Assembly (NCBI GenBank): GCA_001510575.1
Contig: LNGK01000004.1
Location: 3,656,667 to 3,720,666, forward strand
DNA: 64,000 bases
Source: Knoxdaviesia capensis
Lineage: Eukaryota > Ascomycota > Sordariomycetes > Microascales > Gondwanamycetaceae
Direction of reading: 5' to 3'
Shown: piece after piece, positions 58,242 through 64,000 of the stretch
Layout of the letters: each line of letters starts with the position of its first letter
Position numbering within the stretch: position 1 is the first letter of the stretch
The notes under the pieces: generated by a model
The model's database searches: none
What the model was told of the DNA's origin: nothing
The model's input: only the letters and a program-made list of their open reading frames with translations
Made by a program: the position numbers and the translations under genes

Positions 58242-60224
58242 CGCATACAGTATTCCCACTGCTTCCCTCTCTCTCGCCCCTCCACACCGCTTCCCTCGTT
58301 CTGACTCTCTCTCGCCTCGATCCCTCGATCCCCCTCCCCCCCCCGCCCCCAGCCTCGAAATTCTGTGCCTTCTGAGCGTTACGTGCGTGTAACACCGCGC
58401 AAAAAAAAGCAAACAGTAAGAAAGAGAAGGAAAAGGCAGATAAATGTTTACAGCCTCGTCCACGTACGTACCGTGGCACCGCTCCCTCTTGGATCAATCC
58501 GTAAACCCATCGTACTCTCTCGTACACCCCTCTTCCATGTCGTCACGCACCAGAGCTCCCGGTTTAGTCTAGCCTGTGTCACCAGCCAGGGGGGCCGGCC
58601 AGTTGACAACATCACGGCCCAGATCCCGCGGGACCTCAGCTCCTCTTCATATGTCAAAACACCCTCAAGAGTCATCTCACTCAAACACCCACAGAAATGC
58701 ACATCATCAAGCGTATAGAACAAATAATAGAAACCTTGTTTAAGAGAACCAACGTTCCCCGCGGCATATTTAAAAACCACTAACACGGTCCAACAACATC
58801 AAACAGCAAGAGCGAAGCAAAACGAAGTGAGCGAGCGACAAGACTACAAAAGCAAAAGAACCCCCGAAGGAACGAAGGCAGAGAGAGCAAGCACACATAA
58901 ATAAAGAGAGGGAAAAGAAAATGCGTATAAAAAGAGTAACGAAAGCGAGCCCAAAAAAAGAGAAAATAATCCAAATCAAGACACGGGAATAATACAGCAA
59001 GAGATAAAACAGGAAAGGAAAAAAAGAAAAAGATGTCAACAAAATCGTTACCAGTCAAGTCGTGTCGTCTGCATGGACCCCGATACCAAAACGACAGTAG
59101 AACCCCCCTTCCTCTGGGTTCCAGACGAGGGGAGGACTCCCTCTGCCGCTTCTTCTCCGCCCAGCAAATGTCGCAAAAGGAGAAAATATAAGGGGGGGAA
59201 GCGGGAGACGAAAAACAAAATATAAGAACTCTCCCTCCACTGCCTGACACAGGCCTTCTCAACACACCAGCATCTCCTGCTTTGAAAACCATAAAGAGTC
59301 CAGTCCCATCATCCCGGAAAAAAAGTAGAACGAGGCAAAAGAAAAAAAAAGCACAATCCAATCTCTCCTTCCACGACAGCCAGACAAGATCTCACTTGTT
59401 CACACCACCGACCAACGTCTCTGGGATGTTGAAGTAGTACGTACCAGGCATGGCCAGACCACACCATTCCCTCTCTCCCAGGAATATATACTCCCGCTGC
59501 TGTACACAGACAGCTACGCGGGGAAAACCAAGAACCAAAACGCAAAAATCGAGAATCCAAAAATGCCACCGCAAGAAAGAGAAGATCCCAGAGGAAGGCC
59601 ACAATGGCCGGATATACGAGGAACCTCGAAATATCAGCCACTATTCCTCTTAGGACAATCTCGCCAGGAAATAAAACCACAGATTAAGTAATTATCAGAA
59701 CGCCATGGAACTTTAAAAGTTCAAAAAAGATGAGAGGAAATGAGAAATGAGGACGAAAGAAGACAGAAGAGCAACCCCCCGATTCGGATGAGAGCAAAAA
59801 GACGGTCCAATGCCATGAGTTCGGGTATAAAAGCACGGCGTTGTAGAGAGCACAAGAGCACTCGACAACCCCAGTCTTTCGTGTATGATTTGGATTAGGG
59901 AGATTGAAGTGGCATGGATGGGGCAGAAACAATCAAAAAGAAACGCAGACACGAGGCAGTAGTTAATTATCATACCGGAGGAGCCAATAATGATAGTTAA
60001 GAAATTGGAATAGACGATGTAAAGTGGAAAAGGGGGAAGAAAGAGAGACGATGCGAAAAAGTTGAAAACCCAAACTGCGCTGTCTAAAAAAACGTACTCC
60101 GTTTTTTTTTGGGGGGGGAGAGAGGAACCATTATGCGTAGCGTTAGAAATTAAGTGCCAGCCTCAAAAGACTCAAAGAAGAACGAAACCAAAAAAAAATG
60201 AATGAAACTGAAACATTAAGCATA
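58038..60224. other. Intergenic right of the MITE, 3' flank of the homeobox gene
   Basis: It contains a (CA)17 repeat (58,207-58,240) and, from about 58,780 to 60,200, a plus strand rich in A/G (minus strand T/C-rich). Long minus-strand frames there (up to 193 codons) are Phe/Ser/Leu-rich and look like bias artefacts. Part may be the 3' UTR of the homeobox gene. No gene is recognised. Confidence 0.55.
58207..58240 (+). repeat. (CA)17 microsatellite
   Basis: A perfect dinucleotide repeat of 34 nt about 170 bp to the right of the MITE. Confidence 0.93.
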
Positions 60225-62224
60225 TCAAGAAGACGAGTTAGATTGAGGCAATTGAGACATAGCTTCGGGAGAGAGGCTCGCATGGTGTTCGCTGCCGTCA
60301 AACTGCACCAGTTGGCTCATGTCAACCTCGCTGGGGGTTTGCGAGGGATCAACAAACGCCGGCGAGTGAGGGTGGATGGGCAGGTTGATGGTGTGCTTGG
60401 AGTACATGTCGTTCAGCGCAGATCCGTCTTCGGAAACGGCACACGAGTTCTCGTTCATCGGGTACATATCGCTAGACTCCGGCCGGCCCAGCATCGACAT
60501 CGGGGGAGACTGCTCAACACTCGACGGTTCACCGGGAGAGTTGAACGGCAGCGGGGACACTGACTGAGGCACCATGGTCGTGGGGTTGATCATGGGCGAC
60601 AGGAAAGTGCTGCTGTACGGTGTCGATACGGGGAGGGGGGTGGGCTGGGGAGCAGCGAAGTAGTTGGGACTCGAGTACTCGGACGGCGACGCAGTGGTGG
60701 CCGACATGGGATATTGCCGCATATCCAGTCCGAAGCCAGCCTGGGTATCGATGCGGAGGCCGGGGCCAATGGCGGACGGCTGGTGAGGAATGGGAGCAAA
60801 CAGATCGGGACTGCCCGAGTGAGGCGCAGACTCGCCGGGCTGCTGGATGTAGAACGACGGCATGGGAGTCTGGAACATGGAGAAGTCGACAGCCATGGGC
60901 ACGGATCGACTGCGCTGGCGCTTGTGGCCGGGACCTCGCATTCCAGGGCCCGGGTTGGTGATGCCCCAGGACTCCTGGAACATGCCGACGTGGGGCTGGA
61001 TGAAGTTGGGCTGCGAAGATGGGCGAGGGATGGGAGACACGGGGGCGGACACCGAGATGCCGTGGGGATCGAACATCGGGCCCGGCTGAGCGTGGCGGTT
61101 CATGAACGAATCCAGCGAGATCAGCTTCGACAGCTGGCCGCCGAGCACCTTGGGATTTCCACCCAGACGGTGCACGAGGCACTGCGAGGCCTGCTTGTCC
61201 TCGGTGAAGTCGCCGCAGTTGAAGAAGCCCTGGGCAGTGGCAGTCGAGTCCATGAAAAAGAAGGGTGGGCTGGTCAGTTCAATGACGATGCCGCCAAACT
61301 TGTTCGGGTCGCCCTCGTTGTTCTCAAGATAGATGTTCTTGATGTACGAGAAGGGATACTCGATCTTGTAGCCGGCCTGGTCATTGTTGATGTAGTAGGT
61401 CATGGTGCACTTGTCGGCAGAATAGAAGACAATCAGGTCCATGCTGTTCTGGCCAACGCGAGTCCACTTGCCGATGCTGAGGGCACGGCAGGCGAAGTGC
61501 TGGATGATGACCTTGCCCTGGCCGGGCTGCTCAGCACCAAGGAAGGGGCCGCCGGCAAACGGATACAAGCCCGGGCGGCCCATGAAGTTGCCGCTCAGCG
61601 CCTTGCCGGATTCCATGGCCTGCATCAAAAGATATTGTCTCATGGACTCGGGGATCGAGTCAATTTCTTCGCCGTTCTCAATGCTCTTCTTAGCCAGCAT
61701 CTTGATCTTGGCGCGTCTTGATCGCGGAAACAGTCACCAGAACAATCGGGTCAGCAAAAACGCGGAAAAGGCAGAAAAGGGGTGTAGTGTTTGTTTCGTG
61801 CAACAGCCAGACAACAACATGTCATCATGGGGACTTACCGGTTCTGGAACCAAATCTGGACAGACCGCTCGGTCATGTTGATTTCCTCGGCTATCCGGTC
61901 ACGGACATCGGCGGTGGGTGTGGGGTTCTTGTTGAATTCCAACTCCAGCGTGGTCAGCTGGTCGGGGGTGGCCCTTTGGCGCTTCTGGTTCTTTTGCTGC
62001 TGGGTGAGAGTGCTCTTGCGCGGCGGACGCTTCGAGTTGTTGTTGGATGGTGTGGAAAAGCCATTCATGTTGCCGCCGTTGCTATGGGTGGAGTTCGAGG
62101 GAGAGGGGGACTGGTTTTTGATGGCCATCGAAGGCGACGGGGTCGAGATGGTGGGAGTCATCTGCATGGGGGGTTGTTGCATCATGTAGGCAGCCATGGC
62201 TGGTGCTTCCACGGTGGTGGCCAT
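60225..62224 (-). CDS. Homeodomain transcription factor (HbxA/RfeB type)
   Basis: There are two exons, 62,224-61,839 and 61,716-60,225, giving 625 residues. The 122-nt intron splits the arginine codon of the recognition helix, and splicing restores WFQNR-RAKIKML. The homeodomain is at about 72-136: RATPDQLTTLELEFNKNPTP, then DVRDRIAEEINMTERSVQIW before the WFQNRR motif. A fungal-specific conserved region follows at about 195-330 (IIQHFACRALSIGKWTRVGQ, YYINNDQAGYKIEYPFSYIK, GGIVIELTSPPFFFMDS). The C-terminal half is Pro/Ser/Met-rich and probably an activation region. Related Aspergillus proteins (hbx1/HbxA, sometimes annotated RfeB) control conidiation, sclerotia and secondary metabolism; equivalence here is inferred from architecture. 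ATG 62,224 is the first in-frame ATG. Confidence 0.9.
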
Positions 62225-63537
62225 TGTGAAAAGGGTGGACAGTATTAGGAAATAATATGATTCTTGGCTTGTCGGGGTTTTCGAGGGTGTGTCGTCGTGT
62301 CTGGTTTCTTTTGTTGGTTTCCTTAGACCCGCTAGTCGGTGATACTCAGGCGGCTTCGCCTGCAAGATGTCAGATTTCTCTGGTCTTTTTCAGGAAAGTG
62401 GAAACGAAGGGGTTGTATTTTTTTTCGAGAAGGATATTATAGAGTGAGAATGACCGTGGCACTTCTACTCGACAAATATGCAGTGGGTGAGTGGTTGTTT
62501 AACGAGAGTGGTTATCAGATTAATGATGGGGGCAGTATAGATAAATCGATCTTGGAAAAGAATGGCTTCAGTTGAAGATGAAGAGGCTTTGGTTGAAAGA
62601 GTGGCCAGCGATCCACGAAGAACGGGATGGCATGAAGAGACAAGTTGAAATAGATTAATATAAAGAGTAAGTAAGAAGCTGGATCGTCAGGAAAAGAGTT
62701 CAGGACGAACAGGGCGAAGAAAGTCGAGAGAGAGAGAGAGAGATTGTTGTGGAAAAAGAATTATCAACTATTGGTAGGCCCGGTAAAAGAATGTGATGAA
62801 ATCCGGAAAAGAGTGACGGAAATCGGATCAAACAGCAGAAATAAAGATTTGGTGATATTATCAAGAGAATGACTGAAGAAAGAGAAATATAAAACAAAAT
62901 TAAAAGAGTGACATGAAGAAGGGAGGGGGGAAGGAGGAGGAGGATGCTCGTCGTGAGACGAAAAGAGAAGGATAGGAAAAGAAAGAAAGAAAAAAGTGAG
63001 GGACGAGGATGAGGATAAGATGGAGAGAGAGAGAGAAAGGAAAAAAAGAAGAGGAGAGAAGAAAAAAAATACAGGTACCAGGGTCTAGAGGGAGAAAAAG
63101 AAAAGGACGGGCCAGGGGGGGCGGGCAGGAAAGAAAAAAAGACAGAGAGGAAAAGGGGGGGGGATAAAAGGGAAAGGAAGGAAGGGGGTGGGTGTGCAGG
63201 CTGCTAAACTGAAGACTGTCTGGACGTGCAGGAAGTGACTTTTGGCTGGTGCAGCGTGGAGGCTGGTACATCCGGTTTGGAAGCCATACCCGCTGTTCCG
63301 TGCCTGGCTGGGACGATAGCAGCGAGCAGAGTTAGAGTAGGCAGGTGCGTGTGTGAGTGTGTGTGGGCAGGAGCGTGTGAGAGCGTGTGTGTGGTGTGTG
63401 TGAGGCCCGGGCAAGGGCGAAGCTGGTCCTCCTCCATCCTTCCTTCCCCCCCCCCAGAAAGATGCGGGTGTTCCGACTGTGTGGGTCGCTGCTGGCTGTG
63501 GTTGGCTGGAACGAGGAGGAGGAGGAGTCGAACACAC

Positions 63538-63571
<34 letters not shown>

Positions 63572-64000
63572 AGCCGGGCTGACTTTAGGTCAACTGAGCG
63601 TCTGCCGTCGTGCTGAGAAGGAAGGAAGGAACAGCTGGCTGCACTTGTTGGCCCGGCCCACCAAGGTTATAAAAAGAACCGACGGCCGTTCGCTCGCTCT
63701 TTCCCTCATCCATCCACCATTGAAGAAAGCGGGTGTGGGGAAGCAGCAGAAGACTCGGCACTTCAGCCATACAGATCGGCCGTACGTACTATCTACTGTA
63801 CTGTACACCAACTCCTTGTTGTTGCGATACTTGCGTAATGATGTGTTCTGTGAACGAAGGGCTTCCCAGATGCTCTTCAGGCAGGTCGGTGAGGTTTGGT
63901 GGTGGTGTGGATTTCTGTTCCTGGATTTGCCGCTAGGTCTTTCTTTTCTGTCTCCCCTGTCCGGGTTCCTCAACGTTGTCGCTGTTCCTTGTCCCTTTTT
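62225..64000. other. Upstream region of the homeobox gene to the window end
   Basis: The minus strand is strongly pyrimidine-rich from about 62,580 to 63,200, as expected for the homeobox gene's leader or core promoter. A 31-nt poly-A run lies at 63,539-63,569 and an overlapping TACTGTAC motif at about 63,794-63,806. I see no further gene before the window ends. Confidence 0.55.
63539..63569 (+). repeat. Poly-A homopolymer, 31 nt
   Basis: Uninterrupted run of 31 A residues upstream of the homeobox gene, the same length as the run at 7,408-7,438. Confidence 0.9.

Noticed and set aside
58780..59361. 193-codon minus-strand frame near the MITE
   Set aside because: Phe/Leu/Ser-rich translation from a T/C-rich strand, with overlapping alternatives; more like 3' UTR or intergenic bias than a membrane protein.
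60714..61721. 335-codon plus-strand frame antisense to the homeobox gene
   Set aside because: Shadow frame with no domain; the opposite strand encodes the conserved homeobox-protein region.

Overview
The window is a stretch of nuclear chromosome from a filamentous ascomycete, most likely a eurotiomycete (Aspergillus/Penicillium relatives). The reasons are: short introns with GTRNGT donors and YAG acceptors; pyrimidine-rich gene leaders; a homeodomain regulator of the HbxA/RfeB type; and single-copy housekeeping proteins that read best as filamentous-fungal orthologues (Vac8, Snf4, Imp1, Gcd2, Shg1, Cand1, Dnf3). CAND1 is one uninterrupted gene here, whereas Aspergilli are reported to carry it split in two, which argues mildly against Aspergillus itself. 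No operon, CRISPR array, prophage or secondary-metabolite cluster is present. One N at 19,072 and one apparent frameshift suggest a draft assembly.

Layout. 1-16.2 kb: an ATF/CREB-type bZIP regulator (minus strand, 1,330-2,325), then about 13.9 kb in which I find no convincing gene. 16.2-18.5 kb: RPA3 (three exons), then a 486-codon disordered-protein ORF in the same reading frame, separated by one TGA and 11 sense codons. 20.0-23.7 kb: a Rho-GAP protein (minus) with a probable 1-nt frameshift. 25.0-26.6 kb: SNF4, the AMPK gamma subunit (minus). 29.5-31.75 kb: VAC8 (plus, seven exons). 32.7-33.3 kb: IMP1 (minus), divergent from mitochondrial IF3 (33.7-34.5 kb, plus). 35.2-36.6 kb: eIF2B delta. 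37.3-37.7 kb: a small inner-membrane-type protein (minus), divergent from an SHG1 COMPASS subunit with a huge Arg-Asp tail (38.4-41.2 kb). 42.0-46.2 kb: CAND1. 47.1-48.0 kb: an M50B-like metalloprotease (minus). 49.5-54.6 kb: a Dnf3-type flippase (minus). 54.6-60.2 kb: a 5.6-kb intergenic interval holding a 400-bp MITE with perfect 95-bp inverted repeats. 60.2-62.2 kb: a homeodomain regulator (minus), then its long upstream region to the window end.

The genes do not form one pathway. Loose functional links are: nutrient signalling and vacuole (SNF4, VAC8, divergent); mitochondrial biogenesis (IMP1 and mtIF3 sharing a 454-bp promoter, plus the small membrane protein); translation (mtIF3, eIF2B delta); polarity and membrane asymmetry (Rho-GAP, flippase); and chromatin or ubiquitin control (SHG1, CAND1). 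Both DNA-binding regulators sit beside unusually large non-coding intervals, while the housekeeping genes between them are closely packed.

I did not find a clearly new biological system. The observations most worth checking are the single-stop junction between RPA3 and the downstream ORF, the 13.9-kb gene-free interval, the MITE, and the TTAGGG-type (telobox) motifs in the 34.7-49.1 kb intergenic regions.
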